Source of the DNA: Tardiphaga sp.
GTDB lineage: Bacteria > Pseudomonadota > Alphaproteobacteria > Rhizobiales > Xanthobacteraceae
Assembly: GCA_030147505.1 (NCBI GenBank)
Contig: JASBVG010000104.1
Coordinates: forward strand, 81,080-145,079
Length of the DNA stretch: 64,000 nucleotides
Reading direction: 5' to 3'
Of the stretch, positions 42,415-51,123 are shown in pieces. The position numbers and the translations under genes are program-made. Numbering within the stretch: position 1 is the first letter of the stretch; every line of letters begins with the position of its first letter. The notes beneath the pieces are model-generated. The model saw only the letters and a program-made list of their open reading frames with translations, was not told the origin of the DNA and did not search any database.

Positions 42415-43371
42415 ATGACATCAGCGGCATTCGAGACCGCGGTCGAAGACACAGGCACCATGCTGATCGGTCCGTGGCGTCAGCCGCGCCAGATGCTGCA
42501 TGCCCAGACCTACGACTCCCACGCATCCATTCACGACGATGCCACCGCCCAGAAGCTCGGCTTCAAGGGGGGCACCATCGAAGGTCCCACTCATTTCAGC
42601 CAGTTTGCGCCGCTCTGCGCCAATCTCTGGGGACAGGTGTGGTTCGAAGCCGGTTGCCTCTCCGCGCATTATCGTAACGCGGCTTTCGAGGGCGAGGATG
42701 TGCAGGCGGTCGTGGAGAAGCCTGCCAATGGCGCACGCCATGCGGTGGTCAGGATGATCAAGCGCGACGGCACGGAGGTCCTGCGCGGCACGGCGTCGGT
42801 GGGCGCGGATGTGCCGCCGACCGCACTCGATATCAGGCTGACCGAACTGAAGCCGCTGACCGACGCGGTGATCCTGCGCGACATCAAGATCGGCATGACC
42901 ACGGCGCCGCAGACCGTGCGCATGGATGTCGACCAGAATATGGGCGACCTGTACCCGTTCTCGCTGGCGCAGAAGCTGAAGGTCATCACCGAGCCTTCGT
43001 CCTGGTACACACAGGACGGTGGTGCCGCGTCGCCCTGGGGGCGTCCCATCATTCCGATGGAAATGCTCAGCGTGCTGTTCCAGTACACCAACAAGAAAGA
43101 CGGGTTGCCGGTGAAGGGACCTGCGGTGGGTCTGTTCGCCGATCAGGAAATCCGCATCGTCAAGGGACCGCTCTTCGTTGGCGAGGACTATCGCATCGCG
43201 CGCGAAGTCGTCGCGATGTCCGGCAGCAAGCGCACCGAAAGCCTGTGGGTCCGAACGTCGGTCCGGGATCGCAACGACACGCTGGTTGCCACGATGCTGC
43301 TCAATCTCGCAACGCTAAAAGAGTCCTATGCCGCATATGAAGCGGAGTGTGCCAGTCTCTTCCAGAAATAG
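42415..43371 (+). CDS. MaoC-like double-hotdog protein (probable enoyl-CoA hydratase)
   Basis: 318 residues from ATG 42415 (CGGAGA upstream). The TYDSHASIHDDATAQKLGFKGGTIEGPTHFSQFAPL segment resembles the hydratase motif of MaoC/R-hydratases (D..H), and the length fits two hotdog folds. VILRDIKIGMTTAPQTVRMDVDQ starts the second half. It likely hydrates the acyl-CoA made by the ligase and carboxylase. Ends 18 bp before the convergent TetR gene. Confidence 0.7.
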   Translation: MTSAAFETAVEDTGTMLIGPWRQPRQMLHAQTYDSHASIHDDATAQKLGFKGGTIEGPTHFSQFAPLCANLWGQVWFEAGCLSAHYRNAAFEGEDVQAVVEKPANGARHAVVRMIKRDGTEVLRGTASVGADVPPTALDIRLTELKPLTDAVILRDIKIGMTTAPQTVRMDVDQNMGDLYPFSLAQKLKVITEPSSWYTQDGGAASPWGRPIIPMEMLSVLFQYTNKKDGLPVKGPAVGLFADQEIRIVKGPLFVGEDYRIAREVVAMSGSKRTESLWVRTSVRDRNDTLVATMLLNLATLKESYAAYEAECASLFQK

Positions 43372-43389
43372 TGCCGATATGGCCTTGCG

Positions 43390-44058
43390 CTAGCGCTTGG
43401 CCACGATCTCACGCATCAACGGCTTTGAGCCTTCGAGAAACACGCGGACGGCATCGCGCACGATGTCGTCCAGTTTCTCCGGTGTGGGCGTCTCATAGAC
43501 GAAGCGCCGTATCGCCATATAGAAGATGCGGCCGTGCAGGCCCCAGAACATCTCGACTTCGCGCTCCGATAGCGGCACCGCGTCGCTCGATGGAAGCTTC
43601 AGGTCGTGGCGCAATTCGCGGCAGGCCGGTTCGATGATCTGCTCGCGCACGATCTGCAGATAGCGCTTGGTGATGTCGAAAGATTTCATCCCCGAGAACA
43701 CGAATATGCGTACCCAGTTATACTCGAACACCTGCTGCACATATTCAAGATAGAACTGCGACAACCGCGCTTGCAGCGGCATCGAGCGGTCCTGGATCAG
43801 CCCTGCCCAGGTAGGCGACCAGCGGCTGAGATAGATTTCTTCATAGACGCGTTCGATCAGCGCTTCCTTGCTCGGGAAGTGGCGATAGATCGCCGAATGA
43901 GTGATCCCCATGCGCTTGGCCAGTTCGCGCGTCTGCCCGCCAAAACCCTGTTCGGCGAAGAATTTGATCGCCTCGTCGAGGATGAAGCGCTCGCGCTCGG
44001 CGGCGCGCATGTTGCGGCGCGGCGGCTTTTCGGCAGTTTTGACGGGTTTTTTGGCCAT
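43390..44058 (-). CDS. TetR family transcriptional regulator
   Basis: 222 residues from ATG 44058 (MAKKPVKTAEKPPRR; the frame upstream to 44118 overlaps the operator). HTH at ~20-65: FILDEAIKFFAEQGFGGQTRELAKRMGITHSAIYRHFPSKEALIERVY. The C-terminal helical domain has no recognised ligand pocket. Divergent from the molybdenum hydroxylase operon, with two identical 14-bp palindromic sites in between, so it almost certainly represses that operon and itself. Confidence 0.93.
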   Translation of the reverse strand: MAKKPVKTAEKPPRRNMRAAERERFILDEAIKFFAEQGFGGQTRELAKRMGITHSAIYRHFPSKEALIERVYEEIYLSRWSPTWAGLIQDRSMPLQARLSQFYLEYVQQVFEYNWVRIFVFSGMKSFDITKRYLQIVREQIIEPACRELRHDLKLPSSDAVPLSEREVEMFWGLHGRIFYMAIRRFVYETPTPEKLDDIVRDAVRVFLEGSKPLMREIVAKR

Positions 44059-44104
44059 ATGCACTTCGATTTGCTTGTGACTGAATATCGCAATCGCAAA
44101 AAGA

Positions 44105-44116
44105 GACCAAATGGTC
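44105..44116. promoter_or_regulatory. TetR operator site 1
   Basis: GACCA-AA-TGGTC, perfect 5-bp arms; with flanks AGACCAAATGGTCA it is identical to site 2. Lies 47 bp upstream of the TetR start. Confidence 0.75.
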
Positions 44117-44157
44117 ATTTATCTTGACCGCAGGAATTTGGTGTGTTCTAGATTTCA

Positions 44158-44169
44158 GACCAAATGGTC
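44158..44169. promoter_or_regulatory. TetR operator site 2
   Basis: Second identical copy of AGACCAAATGGTCA, 53 bp (five helical turns) from site 1 and 38 bp before the TTG start of the FAD-subunit gene. Because it would lie inside a coding region starting at 44124, it also supports the TTG start at 44208. Confidence 0.75.
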
Positions 44170-44207
44170 ACAAAGCTCGGCGTCCGCGAGACGTCTGGGA
44201 GGATGGG

Positions 44208-45071
44208 TTGAAGGCGAGGGCATTCAACTATGTGAGGGCTTCCACGCTCGTGGAGGCACTGGACGCGTATGAGGCGGCGGGCAGCGATGCGAGCTATATC
44301 GCGGGCGGCCAGAGCCTCGTGCCGACGCTCGCCTTGCGTTTGCAGGCGCCTGAGCTGCTGATTGATATCGCGCATATTCCGGATCTTCGTGGCATCGAGC
44401 TCAAGGGCAGTTGGCTCCGGATCGGCGCGCTGACGCGCCATGCCGAGGTGCTGGTCGATCCGCTGATCCGCCAGCACGCGCCGCTTTACAGCGCAGCCGC
44501 GCCGCATGTCGCGCATCCGGCCATCCGCAACAGAGGCACGATCGGCGGCAGCATTTCGCATGCCGATCCCGCATCGGAATTCCCGGCGATGACGCTTGCG
44601 CTCGGTGCCGAGCTTGAAATAGCGAATCGCGACGGCACGCGCCGTGTGCCGGCCGACGAGTTCTTCCTCGATCTGTTTCAAACCGCCATCGAGCCCGGTG
44701 AACTGCTCGTCGCCATTCATGTCCCGATCGTGGGACCGAAACATTGCTGGGCCTTCCATGAGCTGGCGCGCCGGCGTGGCGATTTCGCGCTGGTTGGCTG
44801 CGGGATTCTTGCTGAAGTCGTCGATGGTGCCATCGCGCAGATCCGGATCGTGTTCTTCTCGGTCGGCAATACACCCCTGCGATCCTGGAAAGCGGAAGAC
44901 GCGCTGATGGGACGTATCCTCAATCAGGATGCCATCGCGGCGGCACAGGATGCTGTGGTACACGATCTCGATCCGCCGGACGATGAAAATGTGCCCCCGG
45001 CCATGCGTCGCCATCTGGCGCGTGTTGTGCTCGGTCGCTTGCTTGGCGAGATCGCGAGGCAAACGCCATGA
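44208..45071 (+). CDS. Molybdenum hydroxylase FAD-binding subunit (CoxM-like)
   Basis: 287 residues from TTG 44208, chosen because GGGAGGA lies 4-5 bp upstream and the conserved protein begins LKARAFNYVRASTLVEALDAY. FAD-binding motifs YIAGGQSLVPTLALRL and RNRGTIGGSISHADPASEFPAM; C-terminal CODH-type flavoprotein domain. Carries electrons from the Fe-S subunit to the final acceptor. Overlaps the next gene by ATGA. Confidence 0.92.
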   Translation: MKARAFNYVRASTLVEALDAYEAAGSDASYIAGGQSLVPTLALRLQAPELLIDIAHIPDLRGIELKGSWLRIGALTRHAEVLVDPLIRQHAPLYSAAAPHVAHPAIRNRGTIGGSISHADPASEFPAMTLALGAELEIANRDGTRRVPADEFFLDLFQTAIEPGELLVAIHVPIVGPKHCWAFHELARRRGDFALVGCGILAEVVDGAIAQIRIVFFSVGNTPLRSWKAEDALMGRILNQDAIAAAQDAVVHDLDPPDDENVPPAMRRHLARVVLGRLLGEIARQTP

Positions 45072-45580
45072 ACGATCTCGTTGATGTCACGATGATCGTG
45101 AATGGCAGCGAGGTCGCCCATCGCGTCCCCGCGCGGACGACGCTGGCGGATTTCCTTCGCCAGACACTTGAGCTCACCGGCACACATACCGGCTGCGAGA
45201 TGGGCGTCTGCGGCGCATGCCTCGTGTTGCTGGACGGACACGTCGTGCATTCCTGCCTGACCTTCGCCGTGCAGGCGAGTGGTTCGGCTGTGGAGACGGT
45301 GGAAGGGCTGACCGAGCGTGCGGTGATCGCCGATCTGCAAGAGGCGTTTCATCAACGCAATTCACTGCAGTGCGGCTTCTGCACGCCAGGCATGCTGATG
45401 ACGGCCTATAGCCTGCTGTCGAAACCGGCTGTGCCGACGCGCGAGGAAATCCGCGACGCGCTGTCCGGCAACTATTGCCGCTGTACCGGCTATGAAGCGA
45501 TCGTTGACGCCATCGAGACGACGGCACGCAACCGCGCCGAAGGCGGCGATGTCGCAACGCGAGAGGAGGTTGATGCATGA
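45068..45580 (+). CDS. Molybdenum hydroxylase 2Fe-2S subunit (CoxS-like)
   Basis: 170 residues. N-terminal plant-type ferredoxin cluster with Cys in GCEMGVCGACLVLLDGHVVHSC; C-terminal second cluster with Cys in LQCGFCTPGMLM and GNYCRCTGYE. All eight cluster cysteines are present. Transfers electrons from the molybdenum site to FAD. ATGA overlaps on both sides. Confidence 0.95.
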   Translation: MNDLVDVTMIVNGSEVAHRVPARTTLADFLRQTLELTGTHTGCEMGVCGACLVLLDGHVVHSCLTFAVQASGSAVETVEGLTERAVIADLQEAFHQRNSLQCGFCTPGMLMTAYSLLSKPAVPTREEIRDALSGNYCRCTGYEAIVDAIETTARNRAEGGDVATREEVDA

Positions 45581-47949
45581 GCGCGATCACCTCACTCGAT
45601 CGTCCGAATTCCTATATCGGTCGTTCGGTCCCGCGGCCGAATGCGAAGCGTCTGCTGGCCGGGCGTGGCCGTTACGTCACCGACATCACGCTGCCGCGCA
45701 TGCTACATGTCGCTTATGTGCGTAGCCCCTATGCGCACGCGAAGATCGTGTCGATCGATGCGCAGGCAGCGCGCGAGGCGCCTGGGGTGCGACTCGTCGC
45801 CACCGGCGAAGATCTCGCAAAACTCTGCACACCATGGGTCGGCACCATGGAGCACTTCAAGGGTATGAAGTCGCCGCCCCAGCTACCCCTGCCGGTCGAT
45901 AAGGTCGTCTGGGCTGGGCAGGCGGTGGTCGCTGTCGTGGCCGATACGCGCGCATTGGCGGAGGATGCCGCCGAGCTCGTGTCCATCGAGTTCGATGAAT
46001 TACCGGCCGTCGTCGATATCGACGCGGCCCGTGATCCCGATGCGCCGGTGATTTCGCCCGATCTCGGCAGCAATCTCTGCTTCCAGGGCAAGCTCGACAC
46101 CGGTGGTGTCGATGATGTGTTCGCGGGCGCCGCACATGTGGTCGAGGAGGAATTCCATTTCGGCCGGCACACGGCTGTCACCATGGAGCCGCGCGCGATC
46201 ATCGCTGACTACGATGCCAGCGAGCCGAAGCTGACGGTGCATCATGCCACGCAGACGCCGTATCAGTTTCAGGATATCTATGCCCGCCACTACGGCATTC
46301 CCGAAGCCTGCGTGCGCGTGATCGCGCCGGATATCGGCGGCTCGTTCGGCATGAAGCTGCACATGTATCACGAGGACATGGCGGTGGTCGGGCTCAGCAT
46401 GATGCTGGGGCGTCCGGTAAAATATGTCGCCGACCGCATGGAATCCTTCGTGTCCGACATCCATGCACGCGACCACCGCGTCCGCGCGCGCATGGCTGCG
46501 GATGCCGAGGGCAACATCCTCGCGATGGATGTCGAGGACGTCACCGGCATCGGCGCATTCTCTGCCTATCCGCGCACCAGCGTGGTGGAAGGCAATCAGG
46601 TCTATCGCCTGATGGCCGCGCCTTATACTTTCCGAAATTACCGTGCCGACCTGCAGGTGGTGTTCCAAAACAAGGTGCAGATGAGCCAGTACCGCGCTGT
46701 CGGCCATCCCGTGGCCTGCACGGTGACTGAGCGTCTGGTGGACATGGTCGCCGCCAAGACGTCGCGCGATGTGTTCGACATCCGCAGCGGCAATCTGATC
46801 CCGGATGACGCCTATCCCTGTACATCGCCGACCGGCTACAAATTCGAGTCGCTGTCGCATCACGCCTGTCTCGCTAAGATCCGCGAGATGATGGGCTATG
46901 ATGGCCTGCGTGCGGAGCAAGCAGAGCTACGCAAGCAAGGCATCCATCGCGGCATCGGCATCGCCACCTTTGTCGAGATCACCAATCCGAGCCCGGCCTT
47001 CTACGGCGTCGGCGGTGTCCGCATCTCGTCGCAGGATGGCGCCATCCTCAAGATCACGCCGTCCGGCGATGTGCGTTGCCTGATCTCGATCACCGAACTC
47101 GGGCAGGGCACCGAGACGATCGTCGGCCAGATCGTGGCCGAACATCTCGGCGTCGATCGCGAGCGCATCAAGGTGATCACTGGCGATACCGAGACGACGC
47201 CTCATGGCGGCGCCACCTATGCCTGCCGTGGCGCCGGTATTGGCGGCGAGACGGCGCTGCAGGCAGCGCAGAAACTGAAGGGCAATGTCCTTTCGGTGGC
47301 GGCGGCGATCCTGCAGGAGGATGCCGCGAAACTCGACATGCAGGCCGGATGGATCATCGACAAAGCGACCAGTCAGCAGCGCATCGAGCTCGCCGAGATC
47401 GCGCGCATCGCTTACTTCCGCTCCGACACGCTGCCGCCCGGCACGCAGGCGCAGCTTTCCGTCGCGCATCACTATGCGCCGGAGGGGTATCCCTTCGCCT
47501 TCACCAATGGCGTGCAGGCCTGCCATCTCGAACTCGATGTCGAGACCGGCTTCGTGAAAATCCTGAAAATGTGGGTGGTCGAGGATTGCGGCCGCGTCAT
47601 CAATCCGTTGCTGGTGGATGAGCAGATCCGCGGCGGCGTGGTGCAGGGGCTGGGCGCGGCGTTCTTCGAGGAATGCGTCTATGGCGAGAACGGCCAGCTC
47701 ACCAACGGGTCGTTGGCCGACTATCTCGTCCCCATGGCGGTGGAGATGCCGGACATCGTCGTCGCCCATGTGGAGACGCCGACACTGGATACCCAGCTCG
47801 GCGCCAAGGGCGTCGGCGAAGCCGGCACGGCTGCGGCGTCGGCGGCGGCGATGAACGCCATCAATGATGCAATGTCGCCCTTCGGCGGCACCATCGCGCA
47901 GGTGCCGATGACGCCTGCGCGCATACTCAAGGCACTTGGACATATCTGA
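45577..47949 (+). CDS. Molybdenum hydroxylase large (molybdopterin-binding) subunit
   Basis: 790 residues of the xanthine dehydrogenase/CoxL superfamily. IGRSVPRPNAKRLLAGRGRYVTDI opens it; ITELGQGTETIVGQIVAEHLGV and the catalytic Glu E748 in KGVGEAGTAAA are intact. The active-site loop that reads AYxCSFR in CO dehydrogenase and AYRGAGR in many relatives reads SQYRAVGH here (residues 370-377), with no Cys, so this is not a CO dehydrogenase. It hydroxylates an unknown aldehyde, N-heterocycle or related substrate in the cytosol. Confidence 0.9.
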   Translation: MSAITSLDRPNSYIGRSVPRPNAKRLLAGRGRYVTDITLPRMLHVAYVRSPYAHAKIVSIDAQAAREAPGVRLVATGEDLAKLCTPWVGTMEHFKGMKSPPQLPLPVDKVVWAGQAVVAVVADTRALAEDAAELVSIEFDELPAVVDIDAARDPDAPVISPDLGSNLCFQGKLDTGGVDDVFAGAAHVVEEEFHFGRHTAVTMEPRAIIADYDASEPKLTVHHATQTPYQFQDIYARHYGIPEACVRVIAPDIGGSFGMKLHMYHEDMAVVGLSMMLGRPVKYVADRMESFVSDIHARDHRVRARMAADAEGNILAMDVEDVTGIGAFSAYPRTSVVEGNQVYRLMAAPYTFRNYRADLQVVFQNKVQMSQYRAVGHPVACTVTERLVDMVAAKTSRDVFDIRSGNLIPDDAYPCTSPTGYKFESLSHHACLAKIREMMGYDGLRAEQAELRKQGIHRGIGIATFVEITNPSPAFYGVGGVRISSQDGAILKITPSGDVRCLISITELGQGTETIVGQIVAEHLGVDRERIKVITGDTETTPHGGATYACRGAGIGGETALQAAQKLKGNVLSVAAAILQEDAAKLDMQAGWIIDKATSQQRIELAEIARIAYFRSDTLPPGTQAQLSVAHHYAPEGYPFAFTNGVQACHLELDVETGFVKILKMWVVEDCGRVINPLLVDEQIRGGVVQGLGAAFFEECVYGENGQLTNGSLADYLVPMAVEMPDIVVAHVETPTLDTQLGAKGVGEAGTAAASAAAMNAINDAMSPFGGTIAQVPMTPARILKALGHI

Positions 47950-47980
47950 TCAACAAGACACGACAACAGGGAGGGAGCAC

Positions 47981-49231
47981 ATGACCAAAGACAACCGAAA
48001 CTCGAACCGTTTCAACATTTCCCGTCGCCATATGCTGGCCGCGCTCGGCGGTGGCGCCAGCATGGTCGCCATGCCGTGGATCGCGCGCGCGGCCGACGAC
48101 AATATCCGGATCGGTTTCCCGACGCCGCTGACCGGCCCGTTCGCCGCTGAAGCCAAGGACCAGGTCAAGAGCGCCGAGCTCGCCGTCAAGCAGGTCAACG
48201 ACAAGGGCGGCGTCAATGGCCGCAAGGTCGAGCTGCTGGTGCGTGATGACAAGCTGAATGGCGGCGAAGCCGCGACGCGCACGCTCGAGTTGATCGAGAA
48301 GGACAAGGTGCATGCGATCGTCGGATCGCTGTCCAGCGCCGTGCAGCTCGCGGTCAACGAAGTCACCCGTGCCCGCGGCGTGCTCTATGTCTCCATCAGC
48401 CAGTCCGACACCATCAATGAGGTCAAGGATTTCAGCAAATACACCTTCCACGAGGCGCTGAACCCGACCATGACCACGGCGGCCGTGGCGCGTCACGCCT
48501 TCAAGAAGGGCACCAAGGTCGCACATCTCGTCGCCGACTATGCCTATGGCCATGAAATGCTGCGCGGCTTCAAGCGCGCGCAGGCGGCGATCGGCGCGGA
48601 GACGGTGGGCGAGATCATGCACCCGTTCGGTGCCGCCGATTACTCCACCTTCATGCCGCGTTTGCGCTCGATGCGCCCGGACATCCTCTGCATCAGCAAT
48701 TTTGGCCGCGACCAGGCCAACTCCATCAAGCAGGCGGTGGATTTCGGCCTCAAGCAGAGCGCGAAGATCGTCGTGCCGGTGCTGCTGCACAATCAGCGTC
48801 TCGCCGTCACCCCTGAAGTGTTCGAAGGCGTCGTCGGCGGCTCCAACTACTATTGGGGCCTCGAAGGCACGGTGCCGTCGGCCAAGGCGTTCAACGACGC
48901 TTTTCGCGCGGCCAATGGTGGTGCGATTCCGACCGATTACGGCGCCTATGGCTATACCGGCGTGATGTCGCTGCTGCAGGCGATGCAGGCCGCGGATGGC
49001 ACCGACACCGACAAGGTGATCGCCGCCCTCGAAGCGCTGAAATACGACGTCGCCAAGGGTCCGCAATATTATCGCAAATGCGATCACCAGTCGGTGCAGT
49101 CGGTGCTCGTGCTCGAGTCCAAGAAGAAGGCCGACATGAAGGGCGACAGCGATCTGTTCAGCATCGTCGCCAACGAAGCGCCGTCGGAGCAGGTGCTGCG
49201 CAGCTGCACCGAACTCGGCTTCCCCACCTAA
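47981..49231 (+). CDS. Branched-chain-type ABC transporter substrate-binding protein, Tat-exported
   Basis: 416 residues from ATG 47981 (GGGAGGGAG upstream). The N-terminus has NISRRHMLAALGGGASMVAMPWIARAA, a twin-arginine signal, whereas most LivK-type proteins use Sec. Mature part: IRIGFPTPLTGPFAAEAKDQVKSAELAVKQVNDKGGVNGRKVEL, the Peripla_BP_6 pattern. First of five genes of one importer in the hydroxylase operon; probably binds the hydroxylase substrate or a precursor. Confidence 0.92.
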   Translation: MTKDNRNSNRFNISRRHMLAALGGGASMVAMPWIARAADDNIRIGFPTPLTGPFAAEAKDQVKSAELAVKQVNDKGGVNGRKVELLVRDDKLNGGEAATRTLELIEKDKVHAIVGSLSSAVQLAVNEVTRARGVLYVSISQSDTINEVKDFSKYTFHEALNPTMTTAAVARHAFKKGTKVAHLVADYAYGHEMLRGFKRAQAAIGAETVGEIMHPFGAADYSTFMPRLRSMRPDILCISNFGRDQANSIKQAVDFGLKQSAKIVVPVLLHNQRLAVTPEVFEGVVGGSNYYWGLEGTVPSAKAFNDAFRAANGGAIPTDYGAYGYTGVMSLLQAMQAADGTDTDKVIAALEALKYDVAKGPQYYRKCDHQSVQSVLVLESKKKADMKGDSDLFSIVANEAPSEQVLRSCTELGFPT

Positions 49232-49251
49232 GCGAAGGCACGCGCCGTCCC

Positions 49252-50118
49252 ATGGATACAGAACTCATTCTGATGCAGCTCTTTTCCGGAGTTGCGCTCG
49301 GTGCCATCCTCGTGATCACCGCGCTCGGCCTGTCGATCATCTTCGGCATGATGGGCGTCGTGAATTTCGCGCATGGCGCTTTGTTCATGGTCGGCGCCTA
49401 TGCCGGGCTATGGGTCGCCTCGCTCACCGGCAGTTTCTGGTGGGGACTGCTGGTCGCCCCCATCCTGATCGGGGCTTTCGGCATGCTGATCGAATTCGTG
49501 CTGATCCGCAGGCTTTATGGCCGCTCCATCGATGATCCGCTGCTGCTCACCTTCGGCCTCAGCTACGTGCTGGTCGAAGGCGTGCGCATCGTGTTCGGCA
49601 GCGACGGCATCCCGTTCCCGACGCCGTCACTGCTCACCGGCGTCGTCGATCTCGGCGTCGGCTTCTTCCCGATCTATCGCATCTTCGTGGTCGGTCTGGT
49701 CTTCGCGATCGTCGTGCTGCTCTGGCTCGGGCTCGAGAAAACGAAATTCGGCCTCATCGTCCGCGCCGGCGCCCGCGATCCCATGATGATGCGCGTGCTC
49801 GGCGTCGATATCAGTAAGGTCTGGCTCGCGGTCTTCGGCCTTGGCGTCGGCCTTGCCGCGCTCGGCGGCGTCCTCGCGGGGCCGATGCGCTCGGTCAATC
49901 CGGAAATGGGCGCGCTCGTGCTGGCTGAGGCCTTTGTGGTGACTGTCATCGGCGGCCTCGGCTCGCTGGTCGGTGCCATTATCGCCGGGCTGCTGGTCGG
50001 CGTCGTCATCAGCATGACCGCGTTGTTCGCGCCGGAAATGGCGACCATCGTGATGTTCGCGCTGATGGCCATCGTGCTGCTGATCCGGCCGCAGGGCCTG
50101 TTCGGCAAACTCGCGTAA
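49252..50118 (+). CDS. livH: Branched-chain-type ABC permease (LivH)
   Basis: 288 residues from ATG 49252. GVALGAILVITALGLSIIFGMMGVVNFAHGALFMVGAY is the diagnostic LivH opening; GLGSLVGAIIAGLLVG and LIRPQGLFGK close it. Eight or so membrane segments. Confidence 0.93.
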   Translation: MDTELILMQLFSGVALGAILVITALGLSIIFGMMGVVNFAHGALFMVGAYAGLWVASLTGSFWWGLLVAPILIGAFGMLIEFVLIRRLYGRSIDDPLLLTFGLSYVLVEGVRIVFGSDGIPFPTPSLLTGVVDLGVGFFPIYRIFVVGLVFAIVVLLWLGLEKTKFGLIVRAGARDPMMMRVLGVDISKVWLAVFGLGVGLAALGGVLAGPMRSVNPEMGALVLAEAFVVTVIGGLGSLVGAIIAGLLVGVVISMTALFAPEMATIVMFALMAIVLLIRPQGLFGKLA

Positions 50119-50130
50119 CGGAGAGAGATC

Positions 50131-51123
50131 ATGAATGCCCCATCGGTTGCCGCACCATTGCCGGCCGAAGCGCGCAAGCCCGCGCGTCTCAAGGCGATGC
50201 TGACCACCTATCGCGTGCCGCTGTCGATCCTGGCGCTCTGCATCCTGCCCTGGCTGCTGCCGTCCAAGGCGCTGGCCGTGAATGTGCTGATCTACGGCAC
50301 CGTCTGCGTCGGCTACAACCTGCTGTTCGGCTATACCGGCCTATTATCCTTCGGCCATGCCGCCTTCTTCGGGGCCGGGGCCTATATCACCGGCATCGCT
50401 ATCGGCCAGTTCGGGGTGCCCTGGTATCTCGCGGTCCTGATGGGAGTCGCAGGCGGCGCGGTGCTGGCCTTCATCATCGGCGGCATGTCCACGCGTACGC
50501 GCGGCATCTATTTCTCCATGGTCACGCTCGCGCTGGCGCAGCTCGTCTATTACGTCGCGCTGCAGGCATCCGGCTGGACCGGTGGCGAAAACGGGTTGCG
50601 CGGTTTCACCGTCAACAAGATGAACCTGCTCGGCTTCGACATCAATTTCCTTGATCCCGTGAACAAGTATTACGTGCTGATGGTGTTCGCCGCTGCCGCG
50701 CTCTGGCTGGTCTCCCGCATCCTCAATTCGCCTTTCGGCGCCGCCATCGAGGCAATCCGCGAGAACGAGCGCCGCGCCCGCACCTGCGGCTATGATGTCG
50801 AGCGCACAAAGCTGCTGTCCTTCACCCTGTCGGGCACCATCTGCGCCCTCGGCGGCACCATGTCGGCGCTGCATCTCGCTTTCGTGCCGCTGGAATCGCT
50901 GCATTATCTCACCTCCGGCATGATCGTGATGATGACGCTGCTCGGCGGTGCCTCCAGCTTCTTCGGCCCGTTCATCGGCGCGCTGGTGTTCCTGCTGATG
51001 GAAGACGTGTTCTCGCTGTGGACATCGCACTGGCAGATCATCGTCGGCTCCATCTTCGTGTTGTTCGTCCTGTTCCTGCCCAAAGGCATCTGGGGCACAT
51101 TCCTGTCGAGGGTCGTCCGATGA
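50131..51123 (+). CDS. livM: Branched-chain-type ABC permease (LivM)
   Basis: 330 residues. YNLLFGYTGLLSFGHAAFFGAGAYITGI and the EAA-like loop AIRENERRARTCGYDVERTKLLSFTLSGTICALGG are typical of LivM. Ends in LFLPKGIWGTF and overlaps livG by ATGA. Confidence 0.93.
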   Translation: MNAPSVAAPLPAEARKPARLKAMLTTYRVPLSILALCILPWLLPSKALAVNVLIYGTVCVGYNLLFGYTGLLSFGHAAFFGAGAYITGIAIGQFGVPWYLAVLMGVAGGAVLAFIIGGMSTRTRGIYFSMVTLALAQLVYYVALQASGWTGGENGLRGFTVNKMNLLGFDINFLDPVNKYYVLMVFAAAALWLVSRILNSPFGAAIEAIRENERRARTCGYDVERTKLLSFTLSGTICALGGTMSALHLAFVPLESLHYLTSGMIVMMTLLGGASSFFGPFIGALVFLLMEDVFSLWTSHWQIIVGSIFVLFVLFLPKGIWGTFLSRVVR

